Below, piece by piece: positions 44,212-52,356 of a DNA stretch of 64,000 bases. The notes below the pieces were generated by a model. The model did not search any database and was not told the origin of the DNA. It was given only the letters and a program-made list of their open reading frames with translations. A program made the translations under genes and the position numbers. The stretch lies in IMG/VR virus record IMGVR_UViG_3300031788_000008, positions 1-64,000 of that record, one strand, 5' to 3'. Each line of letters starts with the position of its first letter. Position 1 is the first letter of the stretch. The DNA comes from a virus.

Positions 44212-44874
44212 GTGAATAAATTCGCTAATATCTTTGCGGTAATCGTCCTCATGGTCGGTGTCGCTTTTGCACAAACTACTCCAACCACAACTGCTACTGA
44301 GTATTATGGTAGCCACTTCGCTCCCTATGTTGAAGGTTTTATCACTAATACCCCCACATCCAATAACACAGTAAACGGCAGCGTAGGGGCTGGTGTGGAA
44401 TCTAACTATGAGCATCTGTACGTGGATGCTAATGGTCTTTTCAATACAACCCAAGCTACAGGCGGTGGGTACTCTGGTAGTTTTACAGCACAAGCCTATG
44501 CCAAGTTCGGATATGTATTGCTCGGCGGGGGTGCTAGTTTTGTAGAAAACTCAAACAGTTTTAGCACTTACTTCAATCATTGTGAAAAAGCGGGTGTAAA
44601 GGGTTGCGCTGTACTAGTCCAAAATTCCGCTAATCCATTCGTGGGTGGTGGTGTTCAAGTTGGTCGTTTGCGCTCTATCTTTACTTACACAATTCCTGCG
44701 GCTAATGCACTTCCTGGACAACAGCAATTCAATGTTAATACAGAATTCGCTGCAACCAAGCATATCCGTGTTGTAGTACCTGTACAGTTTACAACGTATT
44801 ATGATGGTATTGTAAGCCCCACGCATTCTGCAACTGTCGGTCAATACGGCGGCGGTGTAAAGTTGGTGTGGTAA
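44212..44874 (+). CDS. Exported outer-membrane-barrel-like protein
   Basis: Starts at GTG 44212 behind a GAGGAG site. Residues 1-21 are a signal peptide ending in Phe-Ala before Gln. The mature ~200 residues consist of alternating polar/hydrophobic strands rich in Gly, Tyr, Thr and Asn (FAPYVEGFIT, NGSVGAGVESNYEHLYVDANG, FGYVLLGGGASF, GQYGGGVKLVW), ending in Trp. This pattern is usual for small outer-membrane beta barrels, whose last residue is typically aromatic. It has its own promoter and terminator. Not a virion protein by appearance; a role in changing the host surface, such as blocking superinfection, is an inference. Confidence 0.6.
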   Translation: MNKFANIFAVIVLMVGVAFAQTTPTTTATEYYGSHFAPYVEGFITNTPTSNNTVNGSVGAGVESNYEHLYVDANGLFNTTQATGGGYSGSFTAQAYAKFGYVLLGGGASFVENSNSFSTYFNHCEKAGVKGCAVLVQNSANPFVGGGVQVGRLRSIFTYTIPAANALPGQQQFNVNTEFAATKHIRVVVPVQFTTYYDGIVSPTHSATVGQYGGGVKLVW

Positions 44875-44893
44875 TTGTACTTGTTTCTTCCCT

Positions 44894-44925
44894 AAGCCCC
44901 GGATCAAACCGGGGCTTTTCTTTTT
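44894..44925 (+). terminator. Intrinsic terminator after the barrel-like gene
   Basis: A 9-bp stem, AAGCCCCGG with CCGGGGCTT, and a 6-nt loop, followed by TTTTCTTTTT. It closes the single-gene unit that starts at the 44148 promoter. Confidence 0.9.
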
Positions 44926-44970
44926 GCCTATAATCCCTGCAAAAGCAGTATTAAACCTAAGCAGGAAATT

Positions 44971-45336
44971 ATGGCTACAAGCAAGTCTAAAATCGGGCGT
45001 GAAGAGTTAGTATCTAAAGTTCAAAGTAGACTCAAACTCAAAACCAAGAAGGAAGCTGATTACATCATAAACGAAGTAGTAGCGGCCCTTGAGTCTACTC
45101 TTTTAAGTAACCTCCAAACAAAAGATTTCACCTTGAAGCTGAGTTCCTTCGGGAAATTTACAGTACGGCATAAAACCGGCATTGTAAGATTCATCCCATT
45201 TACCCGTGAAGTAAAACAAACAAAGAATAAAAGAAAGATTAGATTTACTCCATTGGGAGAATTGCGGAGAGCGGAACCAGAACCTGAAAGTGATCCTGTG
45301 AATTCAAAAAATGATCCAAAAGACAGTAGTAAATAA
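44971..45336 (+). CDS. HU/IHF-family DNA-binding protein
   Basis: A protein of 121 residues. Residues 8-95 match the family: REELVSKVQSRLKLKTKKEADYI, then V.ALESTL, the central LSSFGKFTV turn (GFGxF in relatives), and the C-terminal KRKIRFTPLGEL. The arm region (RHKTG...) should contact the DNA minor groove. It has an extra acidic 25-residue tail beyond the ~90 residues usual for HU. It probably bends or compacts phage DNA, or assists recombination next to the genes that follow. A weak -10 (CAGTATTAA, 44946-44954) lies upstream. Confidence 0.8.
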   Translation: MATSKSKIGREELVSKVQSRLKLKTKKEADYIINEVVAALESTLLSNLQTKDFTLKLSSFGKFTVRHKTGIVRFIPFTREVKQTKNKRKIRFTPLGELRRAEPEPESDPVNSKNDPKDSSK

Positions 45337-45355
45337 AAGTAGGAGAGATACAAAT

Positions 45356-46210
45356 ATGCCAATACAACAATTTGATGATGATTTCGAAAATTTACCCGTT
45401 CAAAGCACAACCAAAAGTGCTGCTGCGGCTGCCCCCGCGGTTTCAACCAAAACACATACACAAAAACCAGTAGAAAACGAAGAAGAAGAAACACCAAAAC
45501 CAAAAGTAAGTGATGATGAAGATCTTGCTACGGATTTTGACGATGAAAAAGTATATGCCCGTACGGGACAACTCAATCAATGCAGACCTGACAAGGGTAA
45601 AGCAGCACGATTCGCTTTCATCCCTAAGGATTGGTTTGCTCCACAAACAGCCAAGAACCATTTCATTGAGACGCTGGATGGCAAGGATGTAAAGAAAGGC
45701 CGCTATCGTTGTTTAACTCCTATGGGAGCGAATGCAGAGCCTCAATTTTGCTGCGTGGCCGTAGATAAAGATGGTGATGTAGAAGTTGTAGCTTTGGTTG
45801 TACGATACACAAACGCTGACCCTGTATCTGGGAAGTATGTTAAGGATGCAGAAGGCAATTGGCCGCCTATTGAGTTTGAGATTCAATTTGTACGTTTGTC
45901 TCAATTTAACATGCGCCAGATCAAGAAACTTCCTGATGAAGATAGCGATCCTTTCAAGATCGATATTGTAATGACAAATGCTGAGGGCAGGGCATTTGGT
46001 TATGAATTTAACCGTAAGTCTAACGCCCCGCGCTGGATGGGGGATCAAGCAAAGATCGATGAAGTTAAAGCAGCGGCTCAAAAGTTTATCAAGGATAACG
46101 GAAGGAAGTTGCGCTCTAAGCTCGGTCAAAAACTCAATTTAACAGAATGGAAAGCGCTTCTCTCCAAGCGAGTCGGAGAAAGTAAAATAGAAAACCTAGA
46201 AGAGCTATAA
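45356..46210 (+). CDS. Probable DNA-metabolism accessory protein (ssDNA-binding-like?)
   Basis: I start it at ATG 45356, where an AGGAGAG site sits upstream; the longer frame would overlap the HU-like gene. The 284-residue product has an acidic, disordered N-terminus (~60 residues) and a compact domain with several Cys (Y.CLTP, FCCVAVD). This is followed by beta strands (VVALVVRYTNADP, FEIQFVRLSQFNM) and a helical end (KIDEVKAAAQKFIKDNGRKLRSKLGQ). It lies between HU-like and nuclease/recombinase genes and ends at a strong terminator, as abundant ssDNA-binding proteins often do. That role is only an inference from context; I cannot identify an OB fold with certainty. Confidence 0.5.
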   Translation: MPIQQFDDDFENLPVQSTTKSAAAAAPAVSTKTHTQKPVENEEEETPKPKVSDDEDLATDFDDEKVYARTGQLNQCRPDKGKAARFAFIPKDWFAPQTAKNHFIETLDGKDVKKGRYRCLTPMGANAEPQFCCVAVDKDGDVEVVALVVRYTNADPVSGKYVKDAEGNWPPIEFEIQFVRLSQFNMRQIKKLPDEDSDPFKIDIVMTNAEGRAFGYEFNRKSNAPRWMGDQAKIDEVKAAAQKFIKDNGRKLRSKLGQKLNLTEWKALLSKRVGESKIENLEEL

Positions 46211-46228
46211 AACGAGGAGAAATTAAAG

Positions 46229-46258
46229 GGGTCGGAAATACTCCGACCCTATTTTTTT
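46229..46258 (+). terminator. Intrinsic terminator between the accessory protein and exonuclease genes
   Basis: An 8-bp stem GGGTCGGA/TCCGACCC with a 5-nt loop, followed by TATTTTTTT. The exonuclease ATG lies only 6 nt further, so the downstream genes depend on read-through. This would set a higher level for the upstream gene. Confidence 0.85.
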
Positions 46259-46264
46259 GAAGAT

Positions 46265-47002
46265 ATGCTTATCTGCGGATTAGACTTTGAAAGTTCGGGC
46301 TTAAAAATCGAAACAATTGGTGTTACAGAAGTTGGTATTATCATATGGGATACAGTAACTCGTTCCCCTATCCGATCATTCTCTACAATTGTAGATCCCG
46401 GGCCTGATGTTATTTGGGAACCTGGCGCATTAGAAGTAAATAACCTCACTCCAGAGATATGCCGTGATCTAGGCATGCCGGATGAGGAAGCAGCTAGAAG
46501 GTCACTTCGCTGGTATGGTAGTTCGGATGTAGCTTGCGCTCATAACGGCAATAAATTTGACCGCCCTCTGTTAGAGAAGTGGGCTAAAAAATATAACTTG
46601 GATTGGCAACCCAGTAAAGTATGGATAGATACAAAAACTGATTTGGAACTACCAATAGGTAATAGCAATCGTTTGATTTACATGGCAGCAGATCGAGGAT
46701 TTTGTAACCCTTTTCCTCACCGCGCTATTTTTGATGTTATGACTATGTTAAAGGTACTTGACCATTACGATATTGATAAAGTAATGGAAATGGCCAAAAG
46801 TCCTAACCTTACTGTTAAAGCTCTTATCACTTTCGATCAAAATCAAGCGGTTAAAAATCGAGGTTACCACCCAAACTGGGAAACTAAACCCGATGGTTCA
46901 AAAGGTAAATTTCTTTACTGGTCCATGCCAATTAAAGAGTGCAAGTTAGACGCAGAGCGAATAGCTGCGCGAGCCGCGGGTTTTGAAATTGAGGTAATCT
47001 AG
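46265..47002 (+). CDS. DnaQ-type 3'-5' exonuclease (DEDDh)
   Basis: A protein of 245 residues. All catalytic acids are visible: Asp7 and Glu9 in GLDFESSG, Asp99 in AHNGNKFD, and His152 and Asp157 in PHRAIFDVM, giving the DEDDh set. A two-metal exonuclease acting on DNA 3' ends is expected. About 60 residues after the core end in a Lys-rich, Trp-containing segment that may bind DNA. It may provide proofreading, DNA end processing or host DNA turnover. It starts immediately after a terminator and its stop overlaps the next GTG. Confidence 0.8.
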   Translation: MLICGLDFESSGLKIETIGVTEVGIIIWDTVTRSPIRSFSTIVDPGPDVIWEPGALEVNNLTPEICRDLGMPDEEAARRSLRWYGSSDVACAHNGNKFDRPLLEKWAKKYNLDWQPSKVWIDTKTDLELPIGNSNRLIYMAADRGFCNPFPHRAIFDVMTMLKVLDHYDIDKVMEMAKSPNLTVKALITFDQNQAVKNRGYHPNWETKPDGSKGKFLYWSMPIKECKLDAERIAARAAGFEIEVI

Positions 47003-47880
47003 TGGCGAAAGAAATTCTTGTTATTCCTAATATTCCAGCTCCTATGGTAATGGATCAATGGCTGGTTTTTGGTTTGGATTTATCTTTATCCCGCACCGGC
47101 TGGTCAGCATTGCATGTGAAAAAAACATCCGATCAAACCGAAGCAAAATTTTTAAAGATAGGTTCTATCAAACCCGAATCTACTAAAGCACCAGTTTGGG
47201 TTAGAAGTAAATTAATAGCTAAAGGGTTGATGGATACACTTCTAACTCCCGCAGTACGGAAGATTTTGAACACACCAAATACAGGTGTGTTATTTGTTTT
47301 TGAAGCCAGCACCCCAAAAAATGATTTCTTAAACGGTATCTCTCAAGTTGTTCGTTCGGAATTTTTTACCGATCATGCGCTTGTTTCTTACATGGAAAAT
47401 ACCCCAGATAAAGGAGACATGCATACCTGTAATAGTCCGGAATGTTGTTCCGTCGATGCTAAATATATTTACACTTTATTAGTTAACGCCAGCACTCTTC
47501 GTAATATGATGCACCTTACTCAAAGAGGGGTTAAAAACAAGAAAGAAAACATCGCCAGGGCATACGATTTTTTAAAAAAAGATGAATTTCCAGAAGTGGA
47601 TAGTGATGCTTGTGATGCTGTTCTATTGGCGATGGTAGGCCGTTATGTCTGTTCTATTTTCACAGGATTTCCGAATGAGGTTCCTGGTGTTTTCCTGGAC
47701 AAACTTTGTGATTCAAAACAAGAAATAAAAGGTAAAGGGCGCAATCAACACACTATCACTAAGGGTATATTGTATAGACCGGAATATTTTTACGCCCACC
47801 AGAATCAAAAGAGAACCTTACTCCTTAAAGACGCCAGTCAACCAGTAAAAAAGCTACAGAAAATATGGTTTGAAGTATAA
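47002..47880 (+). CDS. RuvC-fold nuclease, probable Holliday-junction resolvase
   Basis: A protein of 292 residues starting at a GTG that overlaps the previous stop. RNase H-fold acids in order: Asp26 in VFGLDLSLSRTGW, Glu101 in FVFEAS, and Asp202/Asp205 in VDSDACDAVLLA, the spacing of RuvC-type resolvases. An internal Cys-rich piece (HTCNSPECC) is unusual and may bind zinc. The C-terminal 60 residues are basic. Sitting between an exonuclease and a RecA-type gene, it most likely resolves branched replication or recombination intermediates. Confidence 0.7.
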   Translation: MAKEILVIPNIPAPMVMDQWLVFGLDLSLSRTGWSALHVKKTSDQTEAKFLKIGSIKPESTKAPVWVRSKLIAKGLMDTLLTPAVRKILNTPNTGVLFVFEASTPKNDFLNGISQVVRSEFFTDHALVSYMENTPDKGDMHTCNSPECCSVDAKYIYTLLVNASTLRNMMHLTQRGVKNKKENIARAYDFLKKDEFPEVDSDACDAVLLAMVGRYVCSIFTGFPNEVPGVFLDKLCDSKQEIKGKGRNQHTITKGILYRPEYFYAHQNQKRTLLLKDASQPVKKLQKIWFEV

Positions 47881-47944
47881 GTCAGTATTAAACTAACAGT
47901 CCAACTTAAAACCCATCGGGTAAAGCAGAGACTCAGAGGATATA

Positions 47945-49225
47945 ATGCCAAAAAAAACAGCTCCCATAGACACCCGCAATTTAACAGTTGAAGCCCGTCG
48001 AGAACTTTTTCTTAAAAGCAGAGAAGAAGATAAACCAGATTTTCAAGTACTCACCAAAGATTATGTAGATGAATTGACCCCTTACGGGTTGATCACATTT
48101 GATACTGTATTAGGCTTGGGCGGCATCGCTCGCCGCGGATGTGTGTCGCAGATACACGGCGACGAAGGCGTTGGCAAGTCCACTCTCACCTATACCATCG
48201 CTAAAAATTATCAAGAATATACTGGAGAACCATTGGGTATATTTGATTTTGAGGGCACAGGTAGACCCGCTTACTTGGAACGCATTGGATGTGACCTAGA
48301 TATGGTTAAATTGATTCAACCCATTAGCATGGAAGAATCTGTCAAGGAAACCATTCGATTGATCCGGCAAGGTTGCCGTTTCTTCATTTATGATTCGATT
48401 CCTTGCATGAACTCTATGGTAGAGGAAACCGATATTATGAGTGGCAAAGTGTTCAAAGCGAGCTATGGTAAACAAGCTCAAGTCATGGGAAATTTCTATC
48501 GAATTTTACGCCCCTATGTTCAACAAGCAGACGGGCATATGTTCATGGTTAATCAAACCAGGGCTCGTATTGACGACAGCAATGAAGCAAAGTATGCCAA
48601 TGATTACAGCTATACAAATAAAACATACCAGCTTCCAGGAGGACGTATTTCCCGCTTTACCCCATCCGTGATGATCGAAATGCGCATGGTAAAAGAAGTA
48701 AAACCCTATGATGGAAAACCTGGTATAACACCGGATAAAGATGGTTTCATTGTAGAGTCCGCTACTCCTGAGACTAAAGATAAACCATGTGTCAATAGAG
48801 TAAGAGTCCGTACCCTAAAAAATAAAGTAACGGGCGCTGGGTTTCGTGAGGGGTTCATTTGGGTTCGTCCAGCAACTCATCCTTGTCCTGGTATTGATGA
48901 TCTGATGAGTGTGCGTGAGCTGGCGCGTCATTATGGTTTCATTCAAAATAAAGGGGCTAAGTGGTTTGTCGGAAAAACAGCAGATGAGGCTATCCAGGCT
49001 TATCCCAACAAAGATGCAGCGATTGATGATTTGGTGATAAAGAAAAACCCTGAGGTACATGCGAAGTTAAAATCTCTTGTTGCAGAGGCTGTAAGGTCTG
49101 ATAGCACTGGTCGTTTTAATACAACTCTTACAACAGAAGATTTAGAGTTGCTTGAAGGAGATGATGCTCTAGCTCCAGTGGGGGTAGGTAAGAATATCGT
49201 TTCATTTGATGAGGAAGAGAACTAA
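47945..49225 (+). CDS. RecA/UvsX-type recombinase
   Basis: A protein of 426 residues. Walker A is GDEGVGKST (~72-80) and the Walker B-like strand is FFIYDS (~147-152). The segment FMVNQTRARID followed by LPGGRISRFTPSVMIEM is the expected L2/core region. The C-terminus is acidic (FDEEEN), as in many RecA proteins. It should form filaments on ssDNA and catalyse strand exchange in recombination-dependent replication. A 64-nt gap precedes it, with an AGAGGATATA site just before the ATG. UvsX-like by context; a RecA-like designation is equally fair. Confidence 0.85.
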   Translation: MPKKTAPIDTRNLTVEARRELFLKSREEDKPDFQVLTKDYVDELTPYGLITFDTVLGLGGIARRGCVSQIHGDEGVGKSTLTYTIAKNYQEYTGEPLGIFDFEGTGRPAYLERIGCDLDMVKLIQPISMEESVKETIRLIRQGCRFFIYDSIPCMNSMVEETDIMSGKVFKASYGKQAQVMGNFYRILRPYVQQADGHMFMVNQTRARIDDSNEAKYANDYSYTNKTYQLPGGRISRFTPSVMIEMRMVKEVKPYDGKPGITPDKDGFIVESATPETKDKPCVNRVRVRTLKNKVTGAGFREGFIWVRPATHPCPGIDDLMSVRELARHYGFIQNKGAKWFVGKTADEAIQAYPNKDAAIDDLVIKKNPEVHAKLKSLVAEAVRSDSTGRFNTTLTTEDLELLEGDDALAPVGVGKNIVSFDEEEN

Positions 49226-49231
49226 TAACGA

Positions 49232-50404
49232 ATGTCTACGAGCATCAAACTATCAGGGAAAAATTTCCAGAGCTGGGATGCATTTGATTTAACGCTTGCT
49301 GGATTGACTGTATTAACTGGTCCTTCAGACACTGGGAAAAGCGCCATTTTTCGTGCTTTAAAAGGCGTATTACGAAATGAACTCCCTATTGACTGGATAC
49401 GAAATGATCAAGATGAATCTTTAGAAGTTCGACTTGAATTAGATAACCACATTGTTACAGTGAAACGCCCTCTTAAGGGTTCTACTACATACACCATTGA
49501 TGATAAAGTTTTTGCTAAACTCGCCGGTGCTATACCAGATAAAGTAAAAGAGCTTAAATTTGGTGATGTGGTTATCGGAGAATATGATGTAGACCCCATA
49601 TTTGGGCGGCAGAATAGTCCTCAGTTTCTTATTGATCCTGATACATTCAAACCTCCGGAAGTAAATGCTATTTTAGGGGCATTTGGGGGTACTGAAAAAC
49701 TTGAACACGGTAAGAAAGAAGCCAATCTACGCAAGACTCAAAAAGATGCTGAAGCTCGCACTCTAGCTGTTCAGATACGAGACGCTGAAGAACGGAAGGC
49801 CGCTTTAACCGTCCTGCAAACTCAAGGTGACAGTTTAGAGACTGTTTTGCAGGAACTGGAAGCGACTATTTTAATCGTGGAACTGGAAAATCATTGGTTA
49901 GAACAGGCTATTGCATGTCGCCAGCGTATAATCCCCCTTCGAGAAATTCAAGAAACTCTCATTTTACCCGATATTTCGGATTTAGAACTGATGTACCAGC
50001 AAATTCAAAAGGCAGACCAGGCAGCAGAAGCAACAGCTTACGCTAAATGGCTTAAAAAACCGTCTACAATCACTTCTGCGGTCGTTGGGCAGTGGGATGA
50101 GGCTAGACGGCATTGGAACCTGATCGAAGCGCTAGGAAGCACTGTAGAAGCAGGAAAGCACATCGTATCCACAGATAAGCTAAAAGCAGCTTTACAGGGC
50201 ATAGAAACTCTATATTCTGATACTGTTGGGCTTTGGGGCGGTATTAAAAGACTTGAGGTACTTGGAGCGCTACTAGACGAACTATCGGATTCGACTAATC
50301 GATTGGTCGGGGTTGAAGGTGAACTTCTGGTAGCGCAAACCGAGGCTCAAAAAGGGCTTTGCCCCAAATGTGGATCCCCAATGTTTCATGTTTGTAAAGG
50401 ATAA
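49232..50404 (+). CDS. SbcC/Rad50-like half protein ending at a zinc-hook-like CxxC
   Basis: A protein of 390 residues. Walker A is GPSDTGKS (residues 30-37), and the Q-loop-like FGRQNSPQFL follows near residue 125. From ~165 the sequence is a coiled coil (ANLRKTQKDAEARTL, LETVLQELEATI). It ends with CPKCG (Cys377, Cys380), which resembles the Rad50 zinc hook, and then stops. The second coiled coil and the C-terminal ATPase lobe with signature and Walker B motifs are missing. An SbcD-like partner lies 2 kb downstream. Either the other half is encoded elsewhere or this is a distinct half-type family. Confidence 0.65.
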   Translation: MSTSIKLSGKNFQSWDAFDLTLAGLTVLTGPSDTGKSAIFRALKGVLRNELPIDWIRNDQDESLEVRLELDNHIVTVKRPLKGSTTYTIDDKVFAKLAGAIPDKVKELKFGDVVIGEYDVDPIFGRQNSPQFLIDPDTFKPPEVNAILGAFGGTEKLEHGKKEANLRKTQKDAEARTLAVQIRDAEERKAALTVLQTQGDSLETVLQELEATILIVELENHWLEQAIACRQRIIPLREIQETLILPDISDLELMYQQIQKADQAAEATAYAKWLKKPSTITSAVVGQWDEARRHWNLIEALGSTVEAGKHIVSTDKLKAALQGIETLYSDTVGLWGGIKRLEVLGALLDELSDSTNRLVGVEGELLVAQTEAQKGLCPKCGSPMFHVCKG

Positions 50405-50406
50405 TC

Positions 50407-50706
50407 ATGTCAGAAATAACACAAGAAAATCTAAAGAAAATTCAAGCCAGGGTAAAGGCCTTACAGAGCAGTAGAGACGAAATCATTGGAACTCTTAAGG
50501 TTCAGGAGAGCAAAAGAGATGAAGCTTATGTTAAACTGAAAGAGTTGGGTATCGCTAACCCTGAAAAAATGACGGCGAAAGAACTACAAGCACTGGCTGA
50601 TCAAAAGAAAAATGAATTAGCAGAAAAAATAGACGCTTTGAATGATCAGCTGGCGCAGGGCGAGAAGTTGATTCAACAATACGAAGAATTGCAACAGGAG
50701 AATTAA
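50407..50706 (+). CDS. Small coiled-coil protein
   Basis: A 99-residue protein that is almost entirely heptad-like (LKKIQARVKALQSSRDEIIGTL, then ELAEKIDALNDQLAQGEKLIQQYEEL). It follows the SbcC-like half protein by 2 nt and precedes another helical protein by 1 nt. It might assemble with the SbcC-like coiled coil. No family recognised. Confidence 0.5.
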   Translation: MSEITQENLKKIQARVKALQSSRDEIIGTLKVQESKRDEAYVKLKELGIANPEKMTAKELQALADQKKNELAEKIDALNDQLAQGEKLIQQYEELQQEN

Positions 50707-50707
50707 T

Positions 50708-51259
50708 ATGTCAATAATACCGATGGTAAAACCAGCCGTGGTAGAAAAGCAACCGGATGGCACATATGTGGTAAGAATTCAGCATACTGAAGGGGGAGAT
50801 GTATCTCAAGTTTCTTTTGGTCACTGGACTTTTGGAGAATCCCTAGCAAATGCTTATGCAGCCTTCATTAACGGAGCTTCAAATATAGATTCAAAAATAG
50901 ATAAACTGGCTTCTGAGATGGAAGCCGCGGCACCAGATGCTAAGGCTGATATTAAAAAGGCTACGGAACTAGCTCAGGATCAAGCTAAAGTTATTATCGC
51001 TGATGCTAAGGTAGAAGCGGATAAGCTTGTGGCAGCGGCTAAAGAAGAAATCGTAAAGGTAACAGCAAATGCTGAAGCTTTTTATGAAGATACAAAAAAT
51101 GAAGCTCGTCAACTTTTAACTGAAGCCCGATCGGAAGCAGCTAAAATATTAGCTAAAGCTGCGGAAGCTGTAAAGCCTCTTGTACCAGATCCAGTACCGT
51201 TCCCCACTAAACCAACAAAGCCATCAAAGTCAACTAAGCCAGAAATTGATGAGGAATAA
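50708..51259 (+). CDS. Ala/Lys-rich helical protein
   Basis: A protein of 183 residues. The N-terminal ~60 residues form a small beta/alpha domain (DGTYVVRIQHTEGGDVSQVSF). Residues ~65-160 are a long Ala-, Lys- and Glu-rich helix with repeats such as AAAKEEIVKVTANAEAF and AARSEAAKILAKAAEA-like segments. A Pro/Lys/Thr-rich tail follows. It is reminiscent of stalk-forming or DNA-associated helices. Function unknown. Confidence 0.45.
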   Translation: MSIIPMVKPAVVEKQPDGTYVVRIQHTEGGDVSQVSFGHWTFGESLANAYAAFINGASNIDSKIDKLASEMEAAAPDAKADIKKATELAQDQAKVIIADAKVEADKLVAAAKEEIVKVTANAEAFYEDTKNEARQLLTEARSEAAKILAKAAEAVKPLVPDPVPFPTKPTKPSKSTKPEIDEE

Positions 51260-51285
51260 TGTCGATTTTACCGGAGTTGTTTTAA

Positions 51286-51837
51286 ATGGACGATAAAACC
51301 CCGTTTGGTAAAATGGTTTATCTAGCATCGCCATATACCCACGAAAACAGAGAAGTAGAAACAGAGCGCTTCATCGCGGCTGTTAAAGCTTGTGGGTGGT
51401 TGATGGTTAACATTTCAGATGTTCAAATGATTTACTCTCCCATCGCTCATACACATCCTATCGCTGATGTATGTACTCTTCCTGGTTTTTGGAGTTTTTG
51501 GGAAGCTTGCGATAAATGTATGCTCTCACGCTGTGATGAAATTTGGATTCTCACGCTCGATGGTTGGGAGACCTCTACGGGAGTAACAGCAGAACGGCAG
51601 ATTGCTTCGGAGTACGGATTGAAAGAAAAATTCGTGGTTCCTCAATCTGATGGTGGATATGCAGTGGAGGCTTACGAGAAAAAACAAAAAATAAAAGGTA
51701 GATCATTTCTTGGATTTCATTTACATGACTGGTCTAAATGGGAAGTTGTAAATAGAGGTGAAATTAGATCCGGGATAAAACAAAAGAGAGTTTGTTTAAC
51801 CTGCAATACAAAGCAAGTTGATATAGAGTGGGTATAA
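51286..51837 (+). CDS. DUF1937-like protein (deoxyribosyltransferase fold) with C-terminal Cys domain
   Basis: A protein of 183 residues. Residues 10-120 carry MVYLASPYTHENREVETERF, IYSPIAHTHPIAD, FWEACDKCMLSRCDEIWILTLDGWETSTGVTAERQIA. These are the conserved features of the DUF1937 / nucleoside deoxyribosyltransferase-like fold, with the Glu of TAERQIA as the likely catalytic acid. The last ~45 residues (LHDWSKWEVV, RVCLTCNTKQ) form a separate Cys-containing segment. It is the second gene of this fold in the window (compare 42834). The start is preceded by a CCGGAG site. Confidence 0.6.
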   Translation: MDDKTPFGKMVYLASPYTHENREVETERFIAAVKACGWLMVNISDVQMIYSPIAHTHPIADVCTLPGFWSFWEACDKCMLSRCDEIWILTLDGWETSTGVTAERQIASEYGLKEKFVVPQSDGGYAVEAYEKKQKIKGRSFLGFHLHDWSKWEVVNRGEIRSGIKQKRVCLTCNTKQVDIEWV

Positions 51838-52070
51838 AGGTGCATAAATATTTACGAATACCTTCTTCCAAACGCATAGAAATGCTCAAAAGTAATATTA
51901 GTATCTGTGAAAACACTCTTCAGCATGTCAATAATTGCATCGAATGTCAAGAAGCTAAAGATGAAGAATTGTGCCCTTTGGGTCAAAAGATGTTTGATGA
52001 ATTTTTAGTATCCCAAGCTCGTTGTAAATATTTAAACTTGATTGGAGAAAATGCTGATGTCATTTTTTAA
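51828..52070 (+). CDS. Small Cys-rich hypothetical protein
   Basis: Up to 80 residues from GTG 51828, which overlaps the previous stop; GTG 51840 is an alternative. The product is helical with Cys in CENTLQHVNNCIECQEAKDEELC, enough for a metal site. No family recognised. Another gene begins within its last codons. Confidence 0.4.
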   Translation: MGIKVHKYLRIPSSKRIEMLKSNISICENTLQHVNNCIECQEAKDEELCPLGQKMFDEFLVSQARCKYLNLIGENADVIF

Positions 52071-52356
52071 TGAATTTCATATAGCGGATGAAAAAACATG
52101 CAAAGCTCGCTGGAGTTGCGGCAAACCTGGGTTGTTGTTTTTCTGTGCCTTTTGTGGGTATAAGTTCGTTGTTGGAGATGAATATCGAGTAACTTATACG
52201 AATGACACTGATGCTGGTGGTAATCCCCTTACATGTAGACCTTGTGATACTAAATTTGGTGGTTTAGACGGGTGCCGTAAAGTTTGGATAGAAATGAATG
52301 AAGAATACCGTACCAAGTTCAAGTATTTCTACTACAGAGATTTGTATGGTGATTAA
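52057..52356 (+). CDS. Small zinc-ribbon-like protein
   Basis: I choose ATG 52057, 9 nt after a GGAG site; TTG 52042 and ATG 52051 lie too close to or inside that site. The 99-residue product has Cys pairs in CAFCG and CRPC plus further Cys, matching a zinc-ribbon fold (FFCAFCGYKFVVGDEYRVTYTNDTDAGGNPLTCRPC in part). Its end overlaps the start of the SbcD-like gene. Confidence 0.5.
   Translation: MSFFNEFHIADEKTCKARWSCGKPGLLFFCAFCGYKFVVGDEYRVTYTNDTDAGGNPLTCRPCDTKFGGLDGCRKVWIEMNEEYRTKFKYFYYRDLYGD

Noticed and set aside
47881-47944. CAGTATTAA at 47883 as a promoter for the recombinase
   Set aside because: No -35 at a usable distance; the gap may simply be a spacer in the operon.
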